A stretch of DNA of 64,000 bases from contig NZ_JARGNA010000003.1 of assembly GCF_030167905.1 (NCBI RefSeq), positions 1-64,000 of the forward strand, read 5' to 3'. This stretch comes from Flavobacterium terrisoli (GTDB lineage Bacteria > Bacteroidota > Bacteroidia > Flavobacteriales > Flavobacteriaceae). A model generated the notes under the pieces. It did no database searches. It had not been told where the DNA came from and was given only the letters and a program-made list of their open reading frames with translations. Both the position numbers and the translations under genes were made by a program. This document shows, one piece after another, positions 42,314-51,525 of the stretch; the stretch's first letter is position 1; each line of letters starts with the position of its first letter.

Positions 42314-42940
42314 ATGGATTTAAAAATCGACATAAAACTGTTAATCTATTTGATACTGGGATTTATTTTGGCCACTGTCATCGGTACTGTTTCCCATGAG
42401 TACGGTCATTATTTTGTTGCCAAAGCTTATGGATTGGATGCTGAGATTCATTATGGTTATGCGACTTGGCACAGACCCGAATCGATGCCGCCTTTGACTA
42501 CTGTAAAGCGTTTTTGGATTGTCTTTGGCGGTCCGTTGCAGACAATTCTGGTTGGAATTATAGGTTTGTTTTTGATTTATAAATTAAGAGCCTCATTTCA
42601 AAATGCGACTTCACTTACCTTAAAACAATGGGTTGTGATTTTTCTTTCGTTGTTTTGGCTACGGTTTTCGTTCAATTTTCTACAATCCGTTCCGCGTTGG
42701 ATTCAAAAAGGGAAATTAACCGGAAGAAGTGATGAAATCAGAATGGCCCGATTTTTAGAGTGGCCGACTTGGTCGGTGACTTTATTTTTTGCCACCATAG
42801 GATTCTTGGTTTTAGCATTTGTAATTTACCGGATTGTTCCTAAAAAGCAAAGGCTCACTTTTATACTCTCGGGTTTAATCGGAGGCATTTCAGGATTTAT
42901 TTTTTGGTTGGATTGGTTTGGCAAAATTGTGATGCCTTAG
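42314..42940 (+). CDS. Putative M50-like membrane metallopeptidase
   Basis: 208 aa with about five TM helices. The first is followed at once by VSHEYGHYFVAKAYGLDAEI, an HExxH zinc motif inside or at the edge of the membrane as in site-2 proteases. FGGPLQTILVGIIG follows (N/GGP-like motif). The third zinc ligand (usually Asp in a later helix) is not clear. Probably an intramembrane protease or an inactive relative. It has no close operon partner. Confidence 0.65.
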   Translation: MDLKIDIKLLIYLILGFILATVIGTVSHEYGHYFVAKAYGLDAEIHYGYATWHRPESMPPLTTVKRFWIVFGGPLQTILVGIIGLFLIYKLRASFQNATSLTLKQWVVIFLSLFWLRFSFNFLQSVPRWIQKGKLTGRSDEIRMARFLEWPTWSVTLFFATIGFLVLAFVIYRIVPKKQRLTFILSGLIGGISGFIFWLDWFGKIVMP

Positions 42941-43054
42941 TCATATCAGGTTGTAATGATTGTCTTTACAAATTCGCGAAATCGTGTATCAAGAAAGTGA
43001 TTTGCGTTCGGTGAATTGGTTTAAATGCTTTATTTTTGTTACTTATCCCGTATT

Positions 43055-44602
43055 ATGCAAAAGCTTTCAGTTTTTATTATGGTTTTTCTACTCAGTTCAA
43101 CCCTTTTGTTTTCACAAAAAGGGGAAGAAACTAATGAATTGATTCAGAAGGCAAAAAAGGAATTATTTGTAAATCCGGAACAGAGCTTAAAAATTACAGA
43201 ATACATTCTTCGCAATTATAATTCCAATGCGGTTTTGGTTCAATCCAATTCGATATTGGCTAACTATTACTTCATTACAGGAAAGTACCCGCAAGCTGTC
43301 GATAATATTATGCTCGCCATAAAACGGTTACCACAAATTGAAGACAAAACCATTCAGGTTGAAACATTACTCCAGGCTGTTGAGATTTTTAATTTTTTAA
43401 ATTTATATGAAGCTTCCCGTGAATATCTCAACATGGCTAAAAGAGCCGCTATAGGCAATATGGGATTGGAAAATAAACTTAAAAATCACGAACTTCTATA
43501 TTCGAAAAAAACTCCGGACTTTGACAACTTCAGAAGGATATTAAAAGAAATCGCTCCAAATAAACTAAGCGAATATGCGTCCTTAACAAAAGGAACCGTA
43601 GCCACCCAAATGACCCAGAAATTTCTTGATGAGGAAGTGTTGGACTCAGCTTCTTTTTATGCTGCTAAAAATATCTCCGATCTTGAACATAATGATTCTG
43701 GTGTTTATTGGCGAATGATTGCCGAAATACAATATGCTGAAATCTATTTTAAAAACAAGGATTATCAGAATGCCACTAAAATATTGGATATTGCACTCGA
43801 AAAAGAAAATCTATTTAAAAGCGCTTATTTTCAAGGAATAATTTACGAAAGGCTGGCCAGGAATCATCTGGTGCTTAAAAACAAGGAAAAGTACCGTGAG
43901 TTCAGCCAAATGTCTTCAGCTGCCGCTAATGTATTAAACATTGAAAAAACCTTAGCGGTCAATAGTGCTTTTGACAAATTTCAAAATCAGAAAACTTCAA
44001 CTGTAACAGCATTACAGGAAAAAGAAAATCGTTTGCTGTGGATTTTGGGAATCGTGGCTTTGGCAATAGCCGGGATAGGGTTGTTTGTCAGATGGTACTA
44101 CAATACGCGAATTGAATATGCTTCTAACATTGTCAATTATATTAAGCTGATTAAAAAAGCAGAGCTTAAACCGGAAACGCCGGCCAAACTTATTTTAAAA
44201 AGTAATCAGAGACCTAAAGAAACTGACGAATTGCTGCTGAGTAAATTGGCCGAATTTGAAAACGGGAATACCTATTTAAGCAACGATATTTCGTTGGCAC
44301 AATTGGCGTTCCAATTGGATACCAATACCAAATACCTTTCGGAAGTCATCAACCAATATAAAGAGAAGAATTTCAATGTTTATATCAACGAATTGCGTAT
44401 TCATTACATTGTAAACAAACTCAAAACAGATCCAATTTATCTTTCCTATAAAGTGAGTTATCTGGCGGAAGAATGTGGTTTTTCAACACACAGTAGCTTT
44501 TCGGCAGTATTCAAAAACATTACCGGAATCACCCCAAATGTCTTTATTCAGTTTTTGACAAAGGACAAAATTGAAGAGGAAAATCTCATGAGCCTAAATT
44601 AA
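43055..44602 (+). CDS. TPR membrane regulator with AraC HTH
   Basis: 515 aa from ATG 43055, chosen because it begins a good signal/anchor (MQKLSVFIMVFLLSSTLLFS); the frame opens 10 codons earlier. TPR-like helices fill about 20-320, a TM helix lies at about 328-350 (LLWILGIVALAIAGIGLFV), and a C-terminal AraC HTH follows (ISLAQLAFQLDTNTKYLSEV; YKVSYLAEECGFSTHSSFSA). Same architecture as 32289-33980. It is followed 5 bp later by a TPR-only relative. Confidence 0.87.
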   Translation: MQKLSVFIMVFLLSSTLLFSQKGEETNELIQKAKKELFVNPEQSLKITEYILRNYNSNAVLVQSNSILANYYFITGKYPQAVDNIMLAIKRLPQIEDKTIQVETLLQAVEIFNFLNLYEASREYLNMAKRAAIGNMGLENKLKNHELLYSKKTPDFDNFRRILKEIAPNKLSEYASLTKGTVATQMTQKFLDEEVLDSASFYAAKNISDLEHNDSGVYWRMIAEIQYAEIYFKNKDYQNATKILDIALEKENLFKSAYFQGIIYERLARNHLVLKNKEKYREFSQMSSAAANVLNIEKTLAVNSAFDKFQNQKTSTVTALQEKENRLLWILGIVALAIAGIGLFVRWYYNTRIEYASNIVNYIKLIKKAELKPETPAKLILKSNQRPKETDELLLSKLAEFENGNTYLSNDISLAQLAFQLDTNTKYLSEVINQYKEKNFNVYINELRIHYIVNKLKTDPIYLSYKVSYLAEECGFSTHSSFSAVFKNITGITPNVFIQFLTKDKIEEENLMSLN

Positions 44603-44607
44603 GCGAT

Positions 44608-45744
44608 ATGAAAAGTAAAATAAATAACCATCTTCTTTTCTTGCTGATATTTTTTAGCCTGTCCGGTCATGCCCAGAAGGAAATTGACAGCCTGTTGGAA
44701 ATAGTTACCTATGACTTATATAGAAACCCTGACAAAGTTATAACCCAGTCAGAGAAAATTATCCAACGTGACAATATTACCATAGAGAACAAAATACAAT
44801 TCTCAATACTGATTTCTACGGCCTATTCCTCAAAAAGGAATTATACCAAATCACTCTATTATGCTACCGATGCATTGAAATTACTGCCTAAAGTAAAAGA
44901 TGATTTCTTTAAGATAAGGATATATAATCGCGTCGGTTTGCAGTACCAACAACTAAAATTATATGATAAGTCATTGACTTATCTCGATAAAGGATTGCAA
45001 ATCGCTACCAAATCCAAACAAAAGAAATCCTTTGATAAATTACTCGGATTCAATTATGCCTCAAGGGCTTTTATTTATCGGGAGCAAATGAGTTGTGATA
45101 TTGCGCAGGATTATTTCAATAAGGCGCTTTATTATTATAAGAAAACACAGGATGATCCTTTAATTAATGCCAATCTGAGTGTCATCTGTAGCAATAAGGC
45201 CAATTGTTTTGCCAATTCCGCTCAGTTGGATTCCGCAAGAATATGTTACAATCAAGCTATTACGTATGGTAAAATAATTGACGCCAAAACCTGTATAGCC
45301 TATGCCTATAAAGGACTGGCCGAAGTCAATATACTCGAAGGCAACTATGATGCTTCCATCGCTCAACTGAATGAAGCTTTGAAAACTTCCGCCAATAGCA
45401 ATGACCTGTTTTTGAATCAGGGCATTTATCAGGGATTGTCCGATATTTATTTGGCACAAAACAACAGTGAAAAGCATAGTTTGTATACGGCCAAATATCA
45501 GGAAACGAGTAACGCCATTAAGACAAACGAGAGTCAATCGGTAAATAATTTGCTTTCCCAAATCAAAAAAGATGAAGAGACGGCAATGGATCAAATAATG
45601 AAAAAGGCAATTTATTATAAAATTGCATTTATAGGACTCATATTATTGCTTCTTTCAGTCCTGTTTTTTAAAACCAGAACCCTTCATTTTAAACTCAGAA
45701 AACTCAAAATTGAGAAGAAAGAGCTGGAGCATATTGAGGAGTAA
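44608..45744 (+). CDS. TPR membrane protein lacking the HTH
   Basis: 378 aa. A signal peptide (FFSLSGHAQ), TPR-like repeats (LYYATDALKLLPKVKDDFFK; SLTYLDKGLQIATKSKQKKS; SIAQLNEALKTSANSNDLFL) and a TM helix near the C-terminus (IAFIGLILLLLSVLFF). It stops soon after in a charged helix (LRKLKIEKKELEHIEE). It resembles the neighbour without its DNA-binding end. It may form hetero-complexes with it or be a truncated copy; it begins 5 bp after the neighbour and is co-transcribed. Confidence 0.8.
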   Translation: MKSKINNHLLFLLIFFSLSGHAQKEIDSLLEIVTYDLYRNPDKVITQSEKIIQRDNITIENKIQFSILISTAYSSKRNYTKSLYYATDALKLLPKVKDDFFKIRIYNRVGLQYQQLKLYDKSLTYLDKGLQIATKSKQKKSFDKLLGFNYASRAFIYREQMSCDIAQDYFNKALYYYKKTQDDPLINANLSVICSNKANCFANSAQLDSARICYNQAITYGKIIDAKTCIAYAYKGLAEVNILEGNYDASIAQLNEALKTSANSNDLFLNQGIYQGLSDIYLAQNNSEKHSLYTAKYQETSNAIKTNESQSVNNLLSQIKKDEETAMDQIMKKAIYYKIAFIGLILLLLSVLFFKTRTLHFKLRKLKIEKKELEHIEE

Positions 45745-45867
45745 TCTCTTTTTCTTAAAATCAGAGAATCAATTAATAGTTTGATTTTAAGGCTCTACCA
45801 TTTTTTTATACTGTCGGATTTCGTGAATTTGAACAGACTTGCCCTTTTTTTGAAGTGTTATATAAGA

Positions 45868-45875
45868 TAAGTTTG
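45868..45875 (+). promoter_or_regulatory. -7 element for the BNR-type T9SS gene
   Basis: TAAGTTTG (exact TAnnTTTG) 27 bp before ATG 45903. The nearest TTG is 15 bp upstream. It argues against the earlier ATG at 45855. Confidence 0.5.
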
Positions 45876-45902
45876 TGGCACAAATTTACCATTAACACAA
45901 CC

Positions 45903-47129
45903 ATGAAAAAAATTACTTTTATTACCCTTTTAGGTGCTTTCCTTTTCACCAATTGTTTGTCTGCCCAATGGCAGAGAAATGTCTTATCCAGTTATCAATA
46001 TATCTTTAGAGGTATGGCTTTTCCAGATAACCAAAACCTGATTGGATTTGCTGCCGGTGAACAATATACTTATAACGGAAACGGTATTGTCCTCAAAACT
46101 GTTGACGGTGGAACTACCTGGACGCAGATTTGGTCAGACACTACGCACAGAGGCATTGAAGCGATGAGTTTTGTCAATTCTGCTACAGGTTATGTTTGTG
46201 GCTGGAATCAGTATTGTGCCAAAACCACCGATGCGGGCGTGACCTGGACTACTTTGGATCCGGGAGGCAATAATCCCGTTTACATTTACACCAGCATAGA
46301 TTTTATAGACGAAAACCACGGAGTGGTTGGCGCGCAGTTAGATGAGACTACAGCGATTTATGTAACAGCCGATGGCGGAGCAACATGGACTGCCGCCACA
46401 GGAGTAACAGATATTCCATATAAAATTACCCACACTGCAAATGGTATGTATTATGCGATTTCAAATGGTGGAAAAATCATGAAATCAACTGATGCTGGAT
46501 TGACATGGACAACCATTTATAACAGTCCGGCTAATTTATTGGTAGGCATCAATTTTTATGATAACATGACGGGTATTGTAACCTGTGAAACCAATATCCT
46601 TAAAACAACTGACGGTGGTGTAACATGGACATCATCAAGTGTATCGCCAGTCGCTGAAGGCGCTATTTGGAGAGATGTTGTTTGGACATCTGCCAACAAT
46701 CTTGTGATTGTAGGTACGCCCGATTTAATATTTGAATCAAATGATGGCGGTGCAACCTGGAGTTGGGGCAATGAATCACTATTTAACGGAGAACCTGCAT
46801 TGTATGATGCAGTAGTTGCTGGTTCAAAAATCCATGTTTGTGGTTCTCAGGGTAATTTTTATACAAAAACAATTGCGTTAGGCATAAACAATCCTACAGC
46901 AGCACAGGTCAATGTGTATCCAAATCCTGTTCAGGATATTTTAAACTTGTCTTCTGTTGAACCAATTATTTCGGTCGCGGTTTATGCGATAAGTGGTCAG
47001 TTGGTTTTTACTGAAAAATCAGAAAACATTCAACAAATAGATATGTCAACATTAAGCAGTGGTGTTTATTTTGTAAAAGCATCGACTGCAGATGGAGATA
47101 AGACAATAAAGTTAGTAAAGGGTGATTAA
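45903..47129 (+). CDS. BNR/YCF48-type propeller protein with T9SS sorting domain
   Basis: 408 aa from ATG 45903 (the frame opens at 45855, but that start would precede the likely transcript start). Signal peptide NCLSAQ, then at least six Asp-box-like repeats (VDGGTTWTQI, TTDAGVTWTTL, TADGGATWTAA, STDAGLTWTTI, TTDGGVTWTSS, SNDGGATWSWG). The C-terminal type A sorting domain reads VNVYPNPVQDILNL, LSSGVYFVKA, KTIKLVKGD. Secreted through the type IX system; the ligand is unknown. Confidence 0.9.
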   Translation: MKKITFITLLGAFLFTNCLSAQWQRNVLSSYQYIFRGMAFPDNQNLIGFAAGEQYTYNGNGIVLKTVDGGTTWTQIWSDTTHRGIEAMSFVNSATGYVCGWNQYCAKTTDAGVTWTTLDPGGNNPVYIYTSIDFIDENHGVVGAQLDETTAIYVTADGGATWTAATGVTDIPYKITHTANGMYYAISNGGKIMKSTDAGLTWTTIYNSPANLLVGINFYDNMTGIVTCETNILKTTDGGVTWTSSSVSPVAEGAIWRDVVWTSANNLVIVGTPDLIFESNDGGATWSWGNESLFNGEPALYDAVVAGSKIHVCGSQGNFYTKTIALGINNPTAAQVNVYPNPVQDILNLSSVEPIISVAVYAISGQLVFTEKSENIQQIDMSTLSSGVYFVKASTADGDKTIKLVKGD

Positions 47130-47152
47130 GATTGGATTTTTTTTAAGATTGG

Positions 47153-47188
47153 GAACTCTGAAGTTATGCTTCGGAGTTCTCTTTTTTT
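47153..47188 (+). terminator. Terminator after the BNR-type T9SS gene
   Basis: GAACTCTGAAG / CTTCGGAGTTC stem (one G-U pair) with a 5-nt loop and a run of seven T. Confidence 0.85.
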
Positions 47189-47208
47189 AAGCGAAACCCA
47201 AAACAAAT

Positions 47209-47370
47209 TTAATTTGACTTGCGAAAATGTTTTGCAACCGCCCAAATAAAGAAACTTACGCCCAGAACCAATGTGGTGTAATATAATGGTGTATTCTTTT
47301 CGACAGTAGTTGAAATGCCACTGAAGATGCCTGAGATGATGTACAAATAAACGGGTTTGATGTTTTTCAT
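47209..47370 (-). CDS. Small two-helix membrane protein (53 aa)
   Basis: 53 aa: MKNIKPVYLYIISGIFSGIS, a Thr/Glu/Lys turn, then a second helix (YYTTLVLGVSFFIWAVAKHF) and RKSN. It starts 16 bp after the anmK stop in the same direction. The hydrophobic pattern and tight spacing support a real gene. No family is recognised. Confidence 0.6.
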   Translation of the reverse strand: MKNIKPVYLYIISGIFSGISTTVEKNTPLYYTTLVLGVSFFIWAVAKHFRKSN

Positions 47371-47386
47371 ATTTGGTTTTGTTGAA

Positions 47387-48454
47387 TTAAATGTTGAATA
47401 TCACTCCTGAAGAATGGTCTTTTTTGGCACCGGTAACACTACTCAATACATTGATTTCCTTGCGCAATTTTAATACGCCAAGCAAGGCGAAAATCAACGC
47501 TTCCTTGTATTCCAGCGTTTTGGCATCTGGAACCACAAGTGATAGCTCGGGTAAATAATTCTGCATGCTTTCCAGTAAAAAAGTATTATAGGCACCGCCG
47601 CCGGTCACAAGCATATCGCCTCGTCTGTCGGGTAATGCAAAAGCTGTTTGCTTCGCAATGTGTTTGATAAAAGTGTGCATTTTGTCTTCAATACTGAGGT
47701 CATAGCTTTCCATCAACGGCAGGACAACGGTTTTGACAAATTCAAAGCCTAAAGATTTTGGATAGGGTTTTTGATAATAAGACAAGCTGTCCAATTCTTC
47801 CAATAAAGTCATATCAGTTTCGCCCGAGCGAGCGATATTGCCTTTGTCGTCATAAGCTAGGCCCAATTTGTTAGCATAAAAATTCAAAACGGTGTTCACC
47901 GGCGAAATGTCAAACGCAATTCGTTTGCCTTCGTGCTCAAATGACACATTCGAAAAGCCACCCAGATTCAAGCAGTAATCATAATCGGAAAACAGGATTC
48001 GGTCGCCAATCGGTACCAATGGAGCGCCTTGACCGCCATACTTCACATCCTGAACCCGAAAATCACAAACGATGGTTTCGCCAACAATGGTAGCAATTTC
48101 CTTCAGGTTTCCAATCTGCAACGTAAAACCGTTTTGCGGTTGGTGTAAAATCGTATGGCCATGGCTGCAAACGGCATCCAGTTTTTTGATTTTGTGTTTT
48201 TTGATAAAGGTTTTGATGATATTGCCCAAAAGAGCCGTATAGTCTTTATTGAGTTGGGTCAATTCTGCCTTCGAAAAATCAACCGCTGTTTGCAATTTGT
48301 TTAACCAATCGGCGTTATAAGAAACAGTCTCACTTTCAAGGATTTCGTATTGCCATTTGCCTTCAATTACCCTAAAATGAATATGTGCCAAATCAACGCC
48401 GTCCAACGATGTGCCCGACATGACGCCGATAACGGTATAACTTTCTTTCAACAT
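47387..48454 (-). CDS. anmK: Anhydro-N-acetylmuramic acid kinase
   Basis: 355 aa. The ATP-binding motif GVMSGTSLDGVDLAHI lies at the N-terminus. CSHGHTILHQPQNGFTLQIG, CDFRVQDVKYGGQGAPLVPI with NLGGFSNVSF, and a C-terminal phosphate-binding VTGGGAYN follow. It phosphorylates and opens 1,6-anhydro-MurNAc released from peptidoglycan, for cell-wall recycling. Divergent from the acyl-CoA dehydrogenase. Confidence 0.95.
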   Translation of the reverse strand: MLKESYTVIGVMSGTSLDGVDLAHIHFRVIEGKWQYEILESETVSYNADWLNKLQTAVDFSKAELTQLNKDYTALLGNIIKTFIKKHKIKKLDAVCSHGHTILHQPQNGFTLQIGNLKEIATIVGETIVCDFRVQDVKYGGQGAPLVPIGDRILFSDYDYCLNLGGFSNVSFEHEGKRIAFDISPVNTVLNFYANKLGLAYDDKGNIARSGETDMTLLEELDSLSYYQKPYPKSLGFEFVKTVVLPLMESYDLSIEDKMHTFIKHIAKQTAFALPDRRGDMLVTGGGAYNTFLLESMQNYLPELSLVVPDAKTLEYKEALIFALLGVLKLRKEINVLSSVTGAKKDHSSGVIFNI

Positions 48455-48475
48455 TGGCTAAATTTACGAAAACGT

Positions 48476-48506
48476 TTGAAATTTTAACTTTTAAATCCTA
48501 TTTTTG
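48476..48506 (+). promoter_or_regulatory. Acyl-CoA dehydrogenase promoter
   Basis: TTG (48476-48478), 20-bp spacer, TATTTTTG (48499-48506): complete Bacteroidota promoter 43 bp before the ATG. Confidence 0.75.
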
Positions 48507-48549
48507 CACACCAAAATTAAAGAAACAACAAACATAATCGTTACAATTT

Positions 48550-49689
48550 ATGGATTTTAATTTAACCGAAGAACAGTTAATGATTCAACAAGCAGCGAGA
48601 GATTTTGCTCAAGCGGAATTGTTGCCTGGCGTAATAGAAAGAGACGAACACTCAAAGTTTCCAACCGAGCAAGTCAAAATGATGGCGGAATTGGGATTCT
48701 TGGGAATGATGGTAGATCCAAAATATGGTGGCGCCGGATTAGACAGTGTTTCTTATGTTTTGGCGATGACCGAAATCGCAAAAGTTGACGCGTCTGCAGC
48801 GGTAATCATGTCAGTGAACAACTCACTAGTGTGTGCCGGAATGGAAAAATACTGTTCGGAAGAACAAAAAATGAAATATTTAGTGCCTTTGGCCAAAGGT
48901 GAAGTGATCGGTGCTTTCTGTTTGTCAGAACCGGAAGCCGGAAGTGATGCTTCTTCGCAAAAAACAACTGCCAAAGACATGGGCGATTACTATTTGTTAA
49001 ACGGTACTAAAAACTGGATCACCAATGGTGGAACCGCTTCAACTTATCTTGTAATGGCACAAACCGATGTGGAAAAAGGACACAAAGGCATCAATGCTTT
49101 TATTGTGGAAAAAGGTTGGGCTGGTTTTGAAATCGGGCCAAAAGAAAAGAAAATGGGCATCCGCGGAAGCGATACACATTCGTTGATGTTTAGCGATGTA
49201 AAGGTTCCAAAAGAAAACAGAATCGGCGCTGACGGTTTCGGATTCAACTTTGCGATGAACGTTTTGAACGGCGGAAGAATCGGGATTGCGTCTCAGGCTT
49301 TGGGAATTGCCACCGGTGCTTACGAATTGGCGTTGAAATATTCACACGACCGTAAAGCTTTTGGCAAAGAAATCTTCAAACACCAGGCGATTGCGTTCAA
49401 ATTGGCCGATATGTTTGTGAAAATCACGGCAGCCAAATTGTTAATCATGAAAGCTGCTGCTGAAAAAGACGAAGGAAAAGACATTGCGCATTCTGGTGCC
49501 ATGGCCAAATTATATGCTTCCGAAATCGCTTTGGAAGTGGCCAATGAAGCAGTTCAAATCCACGGTGGAAACGGTTATGTAGCCGAATACCATGTAGAAC
49601 GTATGATGCGTGATTCAAAAATCACCCAGATTTACGAAGGAACTTCAGAAATCCAACGAATTGTAATTTCAAGAGGTTTGGTTTCATAG
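48550..49689 (+). CDS. Acyl-CoA dehydrogenase
   Basis: 379 aa FAD enzyme of fatty-acid or branched-chain acyl-CoA oxidation. N-terminal DFNLTEEQLMIQQAARDFAQ, FAD-binding CLSEPEAGSDASSQ and WITNGGTAS, then a C-terminal domain with ALGIATGAYELALKYSHDRK, IHGGNGYVAEYHVERMMRD and the catalytic-Glu segment IYEGTSEIQRIVISRGL. Short-chain type by length and motifs; the exact substrate is not fixed. Own promoter and terminator. Confidence 0.95.
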   Translation: MDFNLTEEQLMIQQAARDFAQAELLPGVIERDEHSKFPTEQVKMMAELGFLGMMVDPKYGGAGLDSVSYVLAMTEIAKVDASAAVIMSVNNSLVCAGMEKYCSEEQKMKYLVPLAKGEVIGAFCLSEPEAGSDASSQKTTAKDMGDYYLLNGTKNWITNGGTASTYLVMAQTDVEKGHKGINAFIVEKGWAGFEIGPKEKKMGIRGSDTHSLMFSDVKVPKENRIGADGFGFNFAMNVLNGGRIGIASQALGIATGAYELALKYSHDRKAFGKEIFKHQAIAFKLADMFVKITAAKLLIMKAAAEKDEGKDIAHSGAMAKLYASEIALEVANEAVQIHGGNGYVAEYHVERMMRDSKITQIYEGTSEIQRIVISRGLVS

Positions 49690-49752
49690 AAATGCATCGT
49701 CACTTCGAGTGTCACGATCTAATCGGGATGTATAGAGAAGTCGTTTATAACC

Positions 49753-49786
49753 AAAAAGCCCTTTCAGCAACGAAAGGGTTTTTTAT
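49753..49786 (+). terminator. Terminator after the acyl-CoA dehydrogenase
   Basis: AAAAAGCCCTTTC / GAAAGGGTTTTTT stem with a 6-nt loop. Confidence 0.88.
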
Positions 49787-49811
49787 TGGATAAAATGTAT
49801 ACTTTTACAAT

Positions 49812-50489
49812 ATGTATGAAGAATTAAAATATTGGTACCTACGCGATCACAAGTTGTTTTGGACATTGAGCATGAACCAAATCAAGCAGTTGTGTATCAT
49901 CACTGGTTTTAAGAAAGCCAAAAAAGGCGACATCATTTATTTTTCTTCTTCAGATTTACCACGTGTTTTTTTACTCAAAAAAGGGAATATCAAGATTGTC
50001 TCAGTCGATGAAGAAGGTAACGAAACCATCAAGGACATTATCGAAAAAGGTGATTTGTTTGGCGAACTCGAACTCGACAGTGACCGAAATTCCAATGAAT
50101 ATGCCAAAGCCTTAACCGATGACATCATCATCTGCAGTTTTCTCTTATCCGATTTTGAGGATTTGTTGTTGCGCAATCCAAGCCTGGCGCTGTCCTATAC
50201 CAAGTTTGTCGGGCTCAAATTAAAGCGCATCAAAAACAATTATGCCAACCTGGTTTCCAAAGATGCCAAGACTCGATTGCTCACGTTTATCAAGGATTGG
50301 GCAGCACGTGATGGTAAAAGGGAAGGCAACAGGGTTACCATTCAAAACTACCTGACGCAAAACGACATTGCCCAAATCATCTGTACCTCACGCCAAACCG
50401 CTACGGTTTTACTCAATGAACTGGAAGAAAACGGCCTGATGTATTATGGCAGGAAAGAGATTATTATTGAGGATATTTCGAAGCTTTAG
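49812..50489 (+). CDS. Crp/Fnr-family transcription regulator
   Basis: 225 aa. The cyclic-nucleotide-binding fold (about 20-145) has GDIIYFSSSDLPRVFLLKKG and KGDLFGELELDSDRN. The C-terminal HTH_Crp has YLTQNDIAQIICTSRQTATV then LLNELEENG. No Cys cluster for an FeS centre, so it is not a classical FNR. Flavobacterial members often lack clear cAMP ligands. Single gene; the YHS gene follows 97 bp later with its own -7 element. Confidence 0.92.
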   Translation: MYEELKYWYLRDHKLFWTLSMNQIKQLCIITGFKKAKKGDIIYFSSSDLPRVFLLKKGNIKIVSVDEEGNETIKDIIEKGDLFGELELDSDRNSNEYAKALTDDIIICSFLLSDFEDLLLRNPSLALSYTKFVGLKLKRIKNNYANLVSKDAKTRLLTFIKDWAARDGKREGNRVTIQNYLTQNDIAQIICTSRQTATVLLNELEENGLMYYGRKEIIIEDISKL

Positions 50490-50543
50490 AATTATTTCAC
50501 CCCAATTGTAAACTACCCGACAAAACTACTTTTCATTGCGCTT

Positions 50544-50551
50544 TACTTTTG
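50544..50551 (+). promoter_or_regulatory. -7 element for the YHS gene
   Basis: TACTTTTG (exact TAnnTTTG), 35 bp before the ATG; no TTG at the usual distance. Confidence 0.45.
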
Positions 50552-50586
50552 CTTTATCAAATCAGATAATTTAAAAACTAAACATC

Positions 50587-51045
50587 ATGAACAAGCAAAT
50601 TTTAATCCTGTTAATCGCTTTTATTTCAGCAACAGGTTTCGCTCAAACTTCAAGAGCAGCTCATTTCAATCTGGACAAAAAAGTAGCCATTCAGGGTTAT
50701 GATCCTGTGGCCTATTTTACGCAGAAAAAAGCTGTAAAAGGCAAAAAAGAAATTGCGTCAACCTATGAAGGCGTAACCTATTATTTTTCTTCTCAAGCCA
50801 ACAAAGATGCTTTTGCCAAAAATCCTTTGGGCTACGAACCACAATATGGAGGTTGGTGTGCTTATGCCATGGGCGCCAACGGCGAAAAAGTAGAAATCAA
50901 CCCGGAAACGTTCAAAGTTTTAGACGGCAAACTCTATTTGTTTTACAACGCCTATTTCAACAATACCTTGAAAAGTTGGAACAAAGACGAATCCAATCTG
51001 AAGAAAAAAGCCGATGCCAACTGGAAGAAAATCAGCGCAAAGTAA
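50587..51045 (+). CDS. Secreted YHS-domain protein
   Basis: 152 aa with a signal peptide (ATGFAQ). The YHS domain follows: KVAIQGYDPVAYFTQKKAVK, STYEGVTYYFSSQANKDAFA, QYGGWCAYAMGANGEKVEIN, and an aromatic end (LYLFYNAYFNNTLKSW). YHS domains bind metals; one Cys and several aromatic residues are present. Function in the periplasm is unknown. Probably co-transcribed with the DoxX-type gene. Confidence 0.85.
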   Translation: MNKQILILLIAFISATGFAQTSRAAHFNLDKKVAIQGYDPVAYFTQKKAVKGKKEIASTYEGVTYYFSSQANKDAFAKNPLGYEPQYGGWCAYAMGANGEKVEINPETFKVLDGKLYLFYNAYFNNTLKSWNKDESNLKKKADANWKKISAK

Positions 51046-51080
51046 TTATTCCAAGAAGTCTAACGATCTAAAAATCTAGA

Positions 51081-51470
51081 ATGAAAAACCCAATTATACT
51101 CTGGATTGTCAAGCTGGTAGCTGTGGTAATCCTAGTCCAAACTTTATATTTCAAATTCACCGGTGCCGAGGAAAGTGTGTATATTTTCCAAACTTTAGGC
51201 ATTGAACCTTTTGGCCGAATTGGCTCAGGCGTGGTCGAATTAATCGCTTCCATTTTGATTTTAATTCCGAGAACAACACTGCTTGGCGCACTTTTAGGAA
51301 TGGGTACGATGTTAGGTGCGATTTTTTCTCATATATTTGTGTTAGGAATCGAAGTGCAAAATGATGGTGGAACGTTATTTATTTTGGCTGTAATCACTTT
51401 GGCAAGCTGTTTGCTGCTGGTGTTTGCGGAACGAAATAGAATTCCGGATTTATTGCGATTTAAACTGTAG
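51081..51470 (+). CDS. DoxX-family membrane protein
   Basis: 129 aa with four TM helices (IILWIVKLVAVVILVQTLYF; IGSGVVELIASILILIPRTT; LGALLGMGTMLGAIFSHIFV; GTLFILAVITLASCLLLVFA), the DoxX/DoxD layout. The family is linked to redox-stress handling and quinone-related enzymes in a few members; the specific role here is unknown. It follows the YHS gene by 35 bp. Confidence 0.85.
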   Translation: MKNPIILWIVKLVAVVILVQTLYFKFTGAEESVYIFQTLGIEPFGRIGSGVVELIASILILIPRTTLLGALLGMGTMLGAIFSHIFVLGIEVQNDGGTLFILAVITLASCLLLVFAERNRIPDLLRFKL

Positions 51471-51525
51471 AAAACTGTTTTCTGGCAGAAATCGTAACTA
51501 TAACAATAAACAAACAGAACTATAT

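Noticed and set aside
44608-45744. Frameshifted AraC regulator whose HTH lies downstream
   Set aside because: No HTH-like frame is found in 45745-45900; the protein simply ends after the TM helix.
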